The notes under the pieces were generated by a model, which was not told where the DNA came from, did no database searches, and saw only the letters and a list, made by a program, of their open reading frames with translations. 64,000 nucleotides of DNA. It comes from Rhizobium indicum. Its GTDB lineage: Bacteria; Pseudomonadota; Alphaproteobacteria; Rhizobiales; Rhizobiaceae. Below are positions 1 through 7,241 of the stretch, in pieces (the stretch's first letter is position 1; every line of letters begins with the position of its first letter). Position numbers and translations under genes: made by a program. Location: positions 186,001 to 250,000 of the forward strand of contig NZ_CP054022.1 of assembly GCF_005862305.2 (NCBI RefSeq). The letters are read 5' to 3'.

Positions 1-158
1 TGAGTAAGCGCGGTCAAGGCCACTGAAACAACACCGAGTACTCGGCAGACTCGCAGTATTTGCGGCTATTGACGATGATCAAGAGAGTCTGGGGCAACGA
101 CTGGAGCAATGCAACCACGTCAGTATTCCAATCCCGTTGCGGTAGGGCGAATTTGTTC

Positions 159-1667
159 TCAATCCTCTTCCTGGAACACCTCCTCACGCTTCTTCTTGAC
201 GCTCGGCAGGAAGACGACAATGAGGACGGCGACCGCAATGGCCAGAAGAATGGCACTGATCGGCCGCGTAACGAAGGTCGTCGGATCGCCGCGCGACAGG
301 ATCATGGCGCGCCGGAGGTTCTCCTCGAGCAGCGGCCCGAGCACGAAGCCGAGCAGAAGCGGCGCCGGCTCACAGCGAAGCTTCGCCAGCACATAGCCGA
401 TGAGCCCGAAGAAGGCGACGGCGTAGAGATCGTAGACGTTGGCGTTGACGCTGTAGACCCCGATCGAGCAAAAGGCCATGATGATGGGGAAGAGCACGTA
501 GTAAGGCACGGTCAAGAGCTTCACCCAGAGCCCGATCAGCGGCAGGTTAAGGATGACCAGCATCAGGTTGCCGATCCACATCGAGGCGATGATACCCCAG
601 AACAGCGCCGGCTGCTCGGTGGCGACGTTCGGACCGGGTACGATGCCCTGGATGATCATCGCCCCGACCATCAGCGCCATGACCGGATTGGCCGGAATGC
701 CGAGCGTCAAGAGCGGAATGAACGAAGTCTGCGCGCCGGCATTGTTCGCCGATTCCGGTCCCGCAACGCCGGCGATCGCGCCCTTGCCGAATTCCTCCGG
801 CGTTTTCGACATCCGTTTTTCCACCGTATAGGAGGCAAAGGCCGCGAGAATGGCACCACCACCCGGCAGGATGCCGAGCGCCGAGCCGATCGCCGTACCG
901 CGAATGACCGGCGCGATCATCTCCTTGAATTCCTGGCGGGACGGCAAAAGGCCGGTGACCTTGGCCATCAGCACCGTGCGTGTCGACTCGCCCTCGAGGT
1001 TGCGCAGGATTTCCGCCACGCCGAACACGCCGACGGCAAGCGCCACGAAGTTCAGCCCGTCCGCATATTCACGGATGCCGAGCGTGAAGCGTGGCGTGCC
1101 GGTGTAGATGTCGGTGCCGACGAGGCCAAGCAGCAGCCCGAGCGCCACCATGGCCAGCGCCTTGACGACTGAGCCATGCGCGAGTGCGATCGAGGAGACG
1201 AGGCCGACGATCATCAGCGAGAAATATTCCGCCGAGCCGAACTGCAGCGCGATTGCGGTCAGCGGCGGTGCGAAGATCGCGACGAGAAAGGTCGAGACCG
1301 TGCCGGCAAAGAACGAGCCGAGCGCCGCGATCGCAAGCGCTGCGCCGGCCCTGCCCTTGCGGGCCATCTGGTAGCCGTCGATCGCGGTCACGGCCGAGGA
1401 GGATTCGCCCGGCATGTTGATCAGGATCGCCGTCGTCGAGCCGCCGTACTGCGCGCCGTAATAGATGCCGGCGAGCATGATCAGCGAGGAAACCGGTTCA
1501 AGTTGGAAGGTGATCGGCAAGAGCATGGCGATCGTCGCCGTGGCGCCGATCCCGGGCAGTACGCCAATCAGCGTGCCGAGCAGCACGCCGATCAAGCAGA
1601 AGAGCAGGTTTTCCGGAGTGCCGGCTGTTGCAAAGCCGAGCGCGAGATTGCTGAAAAGATCCATCAT
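159..1667 (-). CDS. tctA: Tripartite tricarboxylate transporter large permease TctA
   Basis: Large membrane subunit (502 aa) of a TctCBA secondary importer, which moves carboxylates across the inner membrane using a periplasmic binding protein. The protein is strongly hydrophobic with about twelve predicted segments. It carries the family's glycine-rich N-terminal stretch (GVLPGIGATATIAMLLP near residues 38-54) followed by GIYYGAQYGGSTTAI and a second PGGG-containing half repeat. The length is normal for TctA. It starts 6 bases after the end of tctB and is the last gene of the ligJ-ligI-tctC-tctB-tctA run, so the likely cargo is an aromatic-ring-cleavage acid or a tricarboxylate. The 158 bases beyond its stop, up to the window edge, show no gene. 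Family is certain; substrate is inferred from context. Confidence 0.95.
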   Translation of the reverse strand: MMDLFSNLALGFATAGTPENLLFCLIGVLLGTLIGVLPGIGATATIAMLLPITFQLEPVSSLIMLAGIYYGAQYGGSTTAILINMPGESSSAVTAIDGYQMARKGRAGAALAIAALGSFFAGTVSTFLVAIFAPPLTAIALQFGSAEYFSLMIVGLVSSIALAHGSVVKALAMVALGLLLGLVGTDIYTGTPRFTLGIREYADGLNFVALAVGVFGVAEILRNLEGESTRTVLMAKVTGLLPSRQEFKEMIAPVIRGTAIGSALGILPGGGAILAAFASYTVEKRMSKTPEEFGKGAIAGVAGPESANNAGAQTSFIPLLTLGIPANPVMALMVGAMIIQGIVPGPNVATEQPALFWGIIASMWIGNLMLVILNLPLIGLWVKLLTVPYYVLFPIIMAFCSIGVYSVNANVYDLYAVAFFGLIGYVLAKLRCEPAPLLLGFVLGPLLEENLRRAMILSRGDPTTFVTRPISAILLAIAVAVLIVVFLPSVKKKREEVFQEED

Positions 1668-1673
1668 CGTCTC

Positions 1674-2135
1674 CTAGAACCGGACCCAGGGGCCGAAGCG
1701 CTCGAACGGCAGGCCGAGCCCATAGCTGAAGACCCCAACCGAAAAGATCGTCAGCAGCAGCGACAGAACGATCGCGAAGAACACGTTCATCTTTTGCGAT
1801 GCGAAGCAGGCGATGAAGGCGGTGAGGAACAGTGACGGCGCGAAGCCGAGCCCGCGCACCGTCAGCCCGAAGAATACCGGTGCCGGCAGGATGAAGAGCA
1901 TGCCGCGCCAGGCAAACGGGTCGATCGGCTCGCCCTCGACCCGCAGCGCCTGAATGAAGATGATCGCGCCGAGAAGCACGAGCACGGCGGCAAGCACCAG
2001 CGGGAAATAACCGGGCCCCATGCGCACTGCCGTGCCGAGGTCGAGCCCCAGCGACTGGATGGCGAAGAAAGCGCCGGTCGCGACGAAAAGCGCGCCGCAA
2101 ATCGCATTGGTGGTATCGAAACTGATGGATTTCAT
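1674..2135 (-). CDS. tctB: Tripartite tricarboxylate transporter small permease TctB
   Basis: Small four-helix membrane subunit of the TctCBA importer, 153 aa from the chosen start. Hydrophobic segments are visible at about residues 10-30, 38-60, 75-95 and 105-140, with the family-typical RMGPGYFP motif after the first helix. I chose the ATG at 2135 because an AGGAGA ribosome site lies 4 bases upstream; a longer frame reaching 2174 has no such site. It is separated from tctC by about 175 bases that hold a hairpin, and it almost abuts tctA. Confidence 0.93.
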   Translation of the reverse strand: MKSISFDTTNAICGALFVATGAFFAIQSLGLDLGTAVRMGPGYFPLVLAAVLVLLGAIIFIQALRVEGEPIDPFAWRGMLFILPAPVFFGLTVRGLGFAPSLFLTAFIACFASQKMNVFFAIVLSLLLTIFSVGVFSYGLGLPFERFGPWVRF

Positions 2136-2236
2136 GGTGTCTCCTGGCGTTAAAGGCGACGCGAGATCAAACATCCCTCTCGCAGGCGGGACGCATACAA
2201 TCTACCGGTACTGCCCTTGCGCAGGCCGTTGCGAAA

Positions 2237-2261
2237 CTTCTCCCCTTCGAAAGGAGAGAAG
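2237..2261 (-). repeat. Hairpin between tctC and tctB
   Basis: CTTCTC-c-CCTT, loop CGA, AAGG-a-GAGAAG: a ten-pair stem with one mismatch in the gap after tctC. It resembles the short palindromic intergenic elements common in rhizobia (CTTCTCC...GGAGAAGG followed by GGATGAGGG, both present here). It may protect the tctC mRNA or attenuate transcription into tctB. There is no U-run, so it is not a clear terminator. Confidence 0.5.
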
Positions 2262-2309
2262 GATGCGACGTGGATGAGGGTTGGGCATAGTTGGCCGACG
2301 CGTTACGAT

Positions 2310-3326
2310 CTATTGCCGCACGATGCCCGCATCCTTTATGACCTTTGACCACTTGTCGATATCAGCCTTCAGACGATCGCCGATTTCTTGCGGCGTGCTG
2401 GAACGGGCCTCGACGCCGAGATCCGCAAACCGCTTCTTGACGTCGGGGTCGCCAAGAACCTCGACGAGCGCCGTGTTCAGTTTGTTCACGACGGCCTGCG
2501 GTGTGCCGGCGGGAGCGAAGATACCGTTCCAGGACGTGACATCGAACCCTTTTACGCCTTCTTCCTGGGCCGTCGGAACGTCCGGCAAGAGGATAGAACG
2601 GGTGGAGCCAGATGATGCAATCGCAGCAGCCTGGTTCTGCTGGAGTGCCGCCTTTAGCGCCGTCTGGCTATCGATGATCAGGTCAAGCTCCCCACCGAGA
2701 AGGGCAACTTGAAGATCCGGCGTGCCCTTGTAGGGAACGATCGTGAGGTCCACTCCGGCCGTCGATTTGAAGAGTTCGGCCGCAAGGTTCTGGCTGCTCC
2801 CGACATTAATGGTCCCGACATTGAGCGCGCCCGGGTTTGCGCGGGCCGCTTCGAGAATATCCTTGAGGGACTTGAATTTGCCATCCGCCTTGGTCACGAA
2901 TACGAAGTCGAAGTAGGCGAGGCTGGATACCGGAACGAAATCGGCGACGGGATCGAACTGCAGGTTTTTGAACAACGGAACGCTGATTGCGGTTCCGTTC
3001 GACAGCAGAGCGAGCGTATATCCGTCTGGCTCCCCATTCAGCGCCACCCGTGCGGCGACCGATCCTCCCGCGCCAGGCTGATTCAGGATGACGATCTGTT
3101 TCCCAAGCTTTTTGCCGAGAGAATCCGCGACGATGCGCGCAGTGATGTCGGCAATTCCACCAGGGCCGAACGGAATGACAAGACTGATCTCGCGGCTCGG
3201 ATAGTCGTTCTCCTGCGCCGGTGCTTCCACCGCCATCGCGAGTATTAGAACGATCGCCGGGATTATCGATTTCATCAATGTTACGATCCGCCGGGATGGC
3301 GTGCTCACTTGTTGTCCTATGCTCAT
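2310..3326 (-). CDS. tctC: Periplasmic solute-binding protein of the TctC/Bug family
   Basis: Binding protein (338 aa) that delivers a carboxylate to TctAB. A signal peptide is visible: a basic stretch, the hydrophobic run SIIPAIVLILAMAVEAPA, then the mature start QENDYPSREISLVIPFGPGG. That is the hallmark YP...I..IVPF(G/A)PGG of the Bug family, and the NQPGAGG loop also fits. The ATG at 3326 has a very strong AGGAGGAG site 9 bases upstream. A frame reaching to 3473 would overlap ligI and have no signal peptide, so I reject it. It lies 137 bases downstream of ligI on the same strand. The ligand is unknown; context suggests a product near 2-pyrone-4,6-dicarboxylate or oxalomesaconate. Confidence 0.93.
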   Translation of the reverse strand: MSIGQQVSTPSRRIVTLMKSIIPAIVLILAMAVEAPAQENDYPSREISLVIPFGPGGIADITARIVADSLGKKLGKQIVILNQPGAGGSVAARVALNGEPDGYTLALLSNGTAISVPLFKNLQFDPVADFVPVSSLAYFDFVFVTKADGKFKSLKDILEAARANPGALNVGTINVGSSQNLAAELFKSTAGVDLTIVPYKGTPDLQVALLGGELDLIIDSQTALKAALQQNQAAAIASSGSTRSILLPDVPTAQEEGVKGFDVTSWNGIFAPAGTPQAVVNKLNTALVEVLGDPDVKKRFADLGVEARSSTPQEIGDRLKADIDKWSKVIKDAGIVRQ

Positions 3327-3463
3327 GTTCCTAATCTCCTCCTCTTGATAGATGTCGATGCACGCAGCGATGTCCGTACAACCGATGCATGAATGCGTTG
3401 CGCATCCAGATTGCCGCCCACCACCTGCGTGGGATGCGTCGCCCGGCCATTCCCGAAGGCGGG

Positions 3464-4351
3464 TTACCGCCAATAGAGCCGCATGGGATTTTCAACCAGC
3501 AGCTTGCGCTGAAGCTCCTCGGACGGCGCGATGCGCGGGATGATGTCCACCAGCGCGCCGTCGTCGGGCATGTGGTCCTTCATGTTCGGATGCGGCCAAT
3601 CGGTGCCCCACAGGACACGCTCCGGGAAGCGCTCGACCAGCGTCCGCGCAAACGGAACGACGTCGTCGTAGTTCGGCGGACCTGATCGCGACAGTCGCTC
3701 CGGGCAGCTCACCTTGCTGACAACATTTTCATGCTCGGTCATGAAGCGGATAAAGCGGCCGAACTGCGGGCCATCGACAGGCTGGGAGACATCCGGCCGG
3801 CCCATGTGGTCGACGACGACGGTCGTCGGCAGCGAGGTGAAGAAGTCCCAGCGCTCCTCGAGATCGGCCGCCTCGAAATAGATCACCACCTGCCAGCCAA
3901 GCGGTGCGATACGGTCGATGATCGCACGATAATAGGCATCCGGTTTCGGGTCGACCAGGCGGCGAACGAAGTTGAAGCGCACGCCGCGCACCCCTGCGTC
4001 ATGCAGTTCGGCGAGCTCCTCGTTCGTCACCGTGTCGCGCACCGTCGCTATCCCGCGAGCACGATCGCCAGCCGCATGCAGCGCATCGACCAGGGCACGA
4101 TTGTCGGCGCCGTGGCATGTCGCCTGGACGATGACGTTGCGCTCGAACCCGAGAAAATCACGCAGGGAGAACAGTTGCTCTTTGCCGGCATCGCAGGGTG
4201 TGTATTTCCTCTCGGGCGCATAGGGAAACACATCCCCAGGCCCGAAGACATGGCAATGCGCATCCACTGCACCCGGCGGCGGAATGTAGCGCGGCTTGCT
4301 CGGGTCGGGATGATAGCGGAGCCAATCGGGATCCATCTGGAAATTTGCCAT
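3464..4351 (-). CDS. ligI: 2-pyrone-4,6-dicarboxylate lactonase-like amidohydrolase
   Basis: Metal-dependent hydrolase (295 aa) of the amidohydrolase superfamily, most like LigI. LigI opens 2-pyrone-4,6-dicarboxylate to 4-oxalomesaconate in the protocatechuate 4,5-cleavage route. Visible motifs are DAHCHVFGP near the N-terminus (the metal HxH), TCHGADN, VVDHMGRPD, and LWGTDWPHPN near the C-terminus with the catalytic Asp. The start is ATG 4351, overlapping the ligJ stop as TGATG, which implies translational coupling to ligJ; a GTG just upstream at 4354 is an alternative. Its pairing with ligJ supports the assignment. No ring-cleavage dioxygenase or 2-hydroxymuconate semialdehyde dehydrogenase gene is nearby. 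Confidence 0.85.
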   Translation of the reverse strand: MANFQMDPDWLRYHPDPSKPRYIPPPGAVDAHCHVFGPGDVFPYAPERKYTPCDAGKEQLFSLRDFLGFERNVIVQATCHGADNRALVDALHAAGDRARGIATVRDTVTNEELAELHDAGVRGVRFNFVRRLVDPKPDAYYRAIIDRIAPLGWQVVIYFEAADLEERWDFFTSLPTTVVVDHMGRPDVSQPVDGPQFGRFIRFMTEHENVVSKVSCPERLSRSGPPNYDDVVPFARTLVERFPERVLWGTDWPHPNMKDHMPDDGALVDIIPRIAPSEELQRKLLVENPMRLYWR

Positions 4352-5373
4352 CACAGCCCCCGTGCCTTGAGCTGTGCATCGAGACGCGGATAGACGCGGC
4401 GCGCGTTGAGTTCGAACACCTTCCGCTTGTCCTCATCGGATATCGTCAGAGCTTCGATATAGCGCTTGGTGTCGTCGAAATAGTGACCCGTCTGCGGGTC
4501 GATCCCGCGCACTGCGCCAACCATTTCCGATCCGAACAGGATGTTTTCCACATCGATCACCTCGAACAACAGGTCGATGCCCGGCTGATGATAGACGCAG
4601 GTATCGAAATAGACGTTCTTCATCACGTGCTCGACCAGCGGCGGCCGCTTCAGCATGTCGGAGAGGCCACGATAACGGCCCCAGTGATAGGGAACGGCTC
4701 CGCCGCCATGCGGAATGATGAACCGCAGCGAGGGGAAATCCCCAAACAGGTCGCCCTCGACGAACTGCATGAAGGCAATGGTGTCTGCGGCAATGTAATA
4801 GGCGCCGGTCGCATGCATCGCACAATTGCAACTGCCGGAAACGTGGATCATCGCGGGAACGTCGAGTTCCACCATCTTTTCGAAGAAGGGGTACCAGGCG
4901 CGATCGGTGAGCGGCGGCGAATCGAACTTGCCGCCGGAGGGATCGGGATTGAGATTGCAGCCGACGAAGCCGAGCTCGTTGACGCAGCGCTCCAACTCAT
5001 CGATCGCGTTGGCGATCGAGACCCCAGGGGATTGCGGCAGCTGGCAAACGCCCACGAAAGTCTCGGGATAGAGATCGATCACGCGCTTGATCAAATCGTT
5101 GGAACGGCGCGCCCAGACCTTTGCCACCAATTCTCCGCCGATATGCGGCGCCATCGCCGAAGCCCGAGGCGAGAAAATAGTCATGTCGGCGCCGCGCTCG
5201 CGCAGCAGGCGCAGCTGGTTGGCCTCGATGGTCTCGCGGATCTCATCGTCGGAAATGTCTGGATAGGCGGGATCGATATCGCCGCCCGATTTGATGGCAG
5301 CCTCCTGTCGTGCTCGCCATTCGCCATGGAGCGCCGGAGCGGTGGTGTAGTGACCGTGGCAGTCGATGATCAT
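4351..5373 (-). CDS. ligJ: 4-oxalomesaconate hydratase
   Basis: Amidohydrolase-superfamily hydratase (340 aa), the usual length for LigJ. LigJ adds water to 4-oxalomesaconate to give 4-carboxy-4-hydroxy-2-oxoadipate. It begins MIIDCHGHYTTAP, the characteristic LigJ N-terminus with metal ligands HGH, and contains MIHVSGSC, FIIPHGGGAVPYHWGRY, and ILFGSEMVGAVRG, where Ser-Glu replaces the usual catalytic Asp region as in LigJ. The start overlaps by ATGA the end of the broken dehydrogenase remnant at 5370-5588. The next enzyme of the pathway (LigK aldolase) exists here only as a degraded stub, so the product must be handled by an aldolase elsewhere or the route is dead. Confidence 0.88.
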   Translation of the reverse strand: MIIDCHGHYTTAPALHGEWRARQEAAIKSGGDIDPAYPDISDDEIRETIEANQLRLLRERGADMTIFSPRASAMAPHIGGELVAKVWARRSNDLIKRVIDLYPETFVGVCQLPQSPGVSIANAIDELERCVNELGFVGCNLNPDPSGGKFDSPPLTDRAWYPFFEKMVELDVPAMIHVSGSCNCAMHATGAYYIAADTIAFMQFVEGDLFGDFPSLRFIIPHGGGAVPYHWGRYRGLSDMLKRPPLVEHVMKNVYFDTCVYHQPGIDLLFEVIDVENILFGSEMVGAVRGIDPQTGHYFDDTKRYIEALTISDEDKRKVFELNARRVYPRLDAQLKARGL

Positions 5374-5588
5374 AGCTTTGAGGTTCCTGTAGCGGCAAAG
5401 ATGCGTTCGCCTCGGCAGCCAATCCAGCCGATGAAGGGGAAGGCATGGGCAGCCAGCCGGCGGTGGCGCGGCTTGGCTCCTGGACCAGCATTCGCTCGAG
5501 GTCGCAGCCGGCGCGGGCGCCAGCCCCTACGGAAAGCCTCCGAAGGCTTTCCAAAACCGGTGAATGCGATCGTTTGGTGTTTGCTCAT
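5370..5588 (-). pseudogene. Remnant of an NAD(P)-dependent dehydrogenase (internal deletion)
   Basis: A 72-codon open frame reads MSKHQTIAFTGFGKPSEAFRRGW, which looks like the Rossmann start (TIAxxGFGxxxxAF) of 6-phosphogluconate-dehydrogenase-like, DUF1932-containing oxidoreductases. About 60 bases later, in the next frame (5506-5480), comes CDLERMLVQ, which resembles the conserved C-terminal NLERMxVHG helix of the same family. About 200 codons that should lie between are missing. The stop overlaps the ligJ start as ATGA, as expected of a former first operon gene. My reading is an internally deleted, frameshifted relic. Family homology is judged by eye, so confidence is moderate; the alternative is a non-coding spacer with a chance frame. 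Confidence 0.5.
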
Positions 5589-5615
5589 GCCCCGTTCTAA
5601 CGAACCGGACGATGA

Positions 5616-6869
5616 TCAGGCATATCGGAAGGGTTCACGCTCCATTGCTTTTCCTGAAGTCCACTGCGCACAAACCGTGCGGAAGATATCCGTGAATGCC
5701 GTTTGCAGCTGTGTCGGACGCCAGTCATCGCGCACCGTGAGGCCGATCTGGCGACGCAACGACAGCCCAGCGCCGGCGATTTCGCTGAGCAGGCCAGCAC
5801 GCCGCTCGAACAGGAACTGGTCGCGCGACATCAGCGTCAACCAATCGTCCTCCAGCATCAGCCCGCGGACCACCAGAACCGAACCGCATTCGATGCGTAG
5901 CCGTGGCGGCTCATGGCCGTGCTCTGTGAACATCTCCTCCCACCGATGACGCACCGGCGCGCCCGTTGCGGCGATAACCCATGGGAAATCCAATAGCCTC
6001 GAGAAGGCAAATCCCGGCTTGGACAGCAGGGGATGTCCGGCGCGACCGACGATCACCGGATCATCGATGAACAGCGGTTCCTGAGCGATGTCCTTGACCG
6101 GCGGGGGGTCGCGCATTGCCCCGATCAGCAGATCCATCTCGCCTTCGCGAAGTCTGGCCAACAGTTCCACATATGGCCCCTCCACAACGTTCACCGACGC
6201 CATTGGATAGGCGCGAGCGAAACGAGCCAATGCTTGCGGCAACAGGATTGCACGCGCCAGCGGCATGGTGCCGACAGTGACACGTCCGGCGCCCTCCGAC
6301 CGCAGTGCCTCCAATTCGTCGAACCCAGCCTCCAGCTCCGATTGCGCCAGACGGGCGAACCGCAGCAACACGGCGGCCGTCGCCGTCGGCTGAACGGTAC
6401 GCCCCTGCCGGACGAGCAGCGGTACGCCCAGCAACTGCTCCAGATCGCGGCTCGCGCGATGCAATGCCGGTTCAGACAGGCCAATTCGCTTTGATGCCAG
6501 CGCAAAGCTGCCTGCTTGATCGACCGCGATCAGCGCGCGCAATTGTCCAAAAGTGATGCGCCGCTCGATATGGGGCAGCGGCGGCAAGCGGGCGCCACGT
6601 CGCACGCTTTGGCCGCCGCGCGCCACATAGGCGAGCGCGCGTTCGATGCGGGCCGTGATCAAGCGCCCCGCCTCGGTGCTGGTAACGCCGCTCGGCTGGC
6701 GATCGAATAGCACATGGCCAAGCTGCGCCTCGACCTTGGCAACGGCCTGGGTCAGAGCAGGCTGCGACAAATTCATGATGTGAGACGCGCTGCTGATGCT
6801 GCCCAGCCGCGCGGCGGCGGCGACGGCCTCGAGGTGGCGAAGGTTGAGTTCGCGGTGTGCAATCATCAT
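5616..6869 (-). CDS. LysR-type regulator with two tandem HTH domains
   Basis: Transcription factor (417 aa), about 120 residues longer than a normal LysR protein. The extra length is a second complete winged-helix domain. The first spans residues about 8-70 (LRHLEAVAAAARLGSISSASHIMNLSQPALTQAVAKVE...GVTSTEAGR). The second spans about 107-170 (FGQLRALIAVDQAGSFALASKRIGLSEPALHRASRDLE). A standard effector-binding domain follows from about 190 (GRVTVGTMPLARAILLP). It is divergent from the ligK stub and upstream of ligJ, so it probably controls both directions in response to a ring-cleavage intermediate. I chose ATG 6869; GTG 6872 and ATG 6866 are equally possible because the ribosome site is weak. 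Confidence 0.9.
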   Translation of the reverse strand: MMIAHRELNLRHLEAVAAAARLGSISSASHIMNLSQPALTQAVAKVEAQLGHVLFDRQPSGVTSTEAGRLITARIERALAYVARGGQSVRRGARLPPLPHIERRITFGQLRALIAVDQAGSFALASKRIGLSEPALHRASRDLEQLLGVPLLVRQGRTVQPTATAAVLLRFARLAQSELEAGFDELEALRSEGAGRVTVGTMPLARAILLPQALARFARAYPMASVNVVEGPYVELLARLREGEMDLLIGAMRDPPPVKDIAQEPLFIDDPVIVGRAGHPLLSKPGFAFSRLLDFPWVIAATGAPVRHRWEEMFTEHGHEPPRLRIECGSVLVVRGLMLEDDWLTLMSRDQFLFERRAGLLSEIAGAGLSLRRQIGLTVRDDWRPTQLQTAFTDIFRTVCAQWTSGKAMEREPFRYA

Positions 6870-6897
6870 CACACTTCAACACAGCTTATGACCGGTG

Positions 6898-6919
6898 CGC
6901 AAATCAAGTTTGCTTTGCG
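6898..6919. promoter_or_regulatory. Candidate LysR operator
   Basis: Perfect inverted repeat CGCAAA-N10-TTTGCG in the 100-base gap between the LysR gene and the ligK remnant. A second, nested repeat GCAAA-TCAAG-TTTGC shares its left arm and fits the T-N11-A layout of LysR sites. Position between divergent genes supports autoregulation plus control of the plus-strand unit. No experiment supports it. Confidence 0.55.
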
Positions 6920-6971
6920 GCTCAATATTCCCTCCCTTAATTCCCAGCCAAGACAGGAGGGAGGATCGAGC

Positions 6972-7206
6972 ATGCCCGATGTGATGACCAGATCGAACGC
7001 GCCGATACCGCCATCATTCACGGCCCGGCAGACGCCGGAGCGGCCATCGTCCACGATGTGCAGGGACGCACGGGACCGCTGGCCGGTTAGTTGCCGGCCG
7101 ATCTTTGCGGGTGCCCGCATCGCTGCTTCCGCAGTCACCGTTTCGGGGCCGCCGGGCGCGCCAATTGAACGGTACAGTTGCCATTGAACAATTGAAAGAT
7201 GGGACA
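6972..7206 (+). pseudogene. Degraded 5' end of a ligK/galC-type 4-carboxy-4-hydroxy-2-oxoadipate aldolase
   Basis: Three frames together rebuild the N-terminal third of a LigK/GalC aldolase. The first frame starts at ATG 6972 after an AGGAGGGAGG ribosome site (MPDVMT). From 6986 frame three reads DQIERADTAIIHGPADAGAA then IVHDVQGRTGPLAG up to a stop at 7087. From about 7094 the first frame resumes as CRPIFAGARIAASAVTVSGPPG. From 7174 frame two reads TVAIEQLKDG. In LigK these blocks are contiguous (IER...TVHEAQGR, RPI..G.RIAG.AVT...PPGDNWM, HVAIEQL). The junctions need one lost base and two gained bases. The C-terminal two thirds are absent before dctA. Ribosome site and promoter position are intact, so this was once the first gene of the plus-strand unit. 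Confidence 0.8.
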
Positions 7207-7241
7207 TCATGGCCAGGCGGCAGCTTGGGAGGAAATAAAAC

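Noticed and set aside
60..1172. Long plus-strand frame of 370 codons opposite tctA
   Set aside because: Arg/Asp/Glu/His-rich sequence without any domain, lying entirely antisense to a clear TctA gene in GC-rich DNA; a shadow frame.
2310..3473. Longer TctC form starting at 3473
   Set aside because: It would overlap ligI, lacks a ribosome site and hides the signal peptide; the ATG at 3326 has AGGAGGAG upstream.
4198..5949. 583-codon plus-strand frame across ligJ and the LysR gene
   Set aside because: Antisense to two clear genes and has no recognisable domain or start site.
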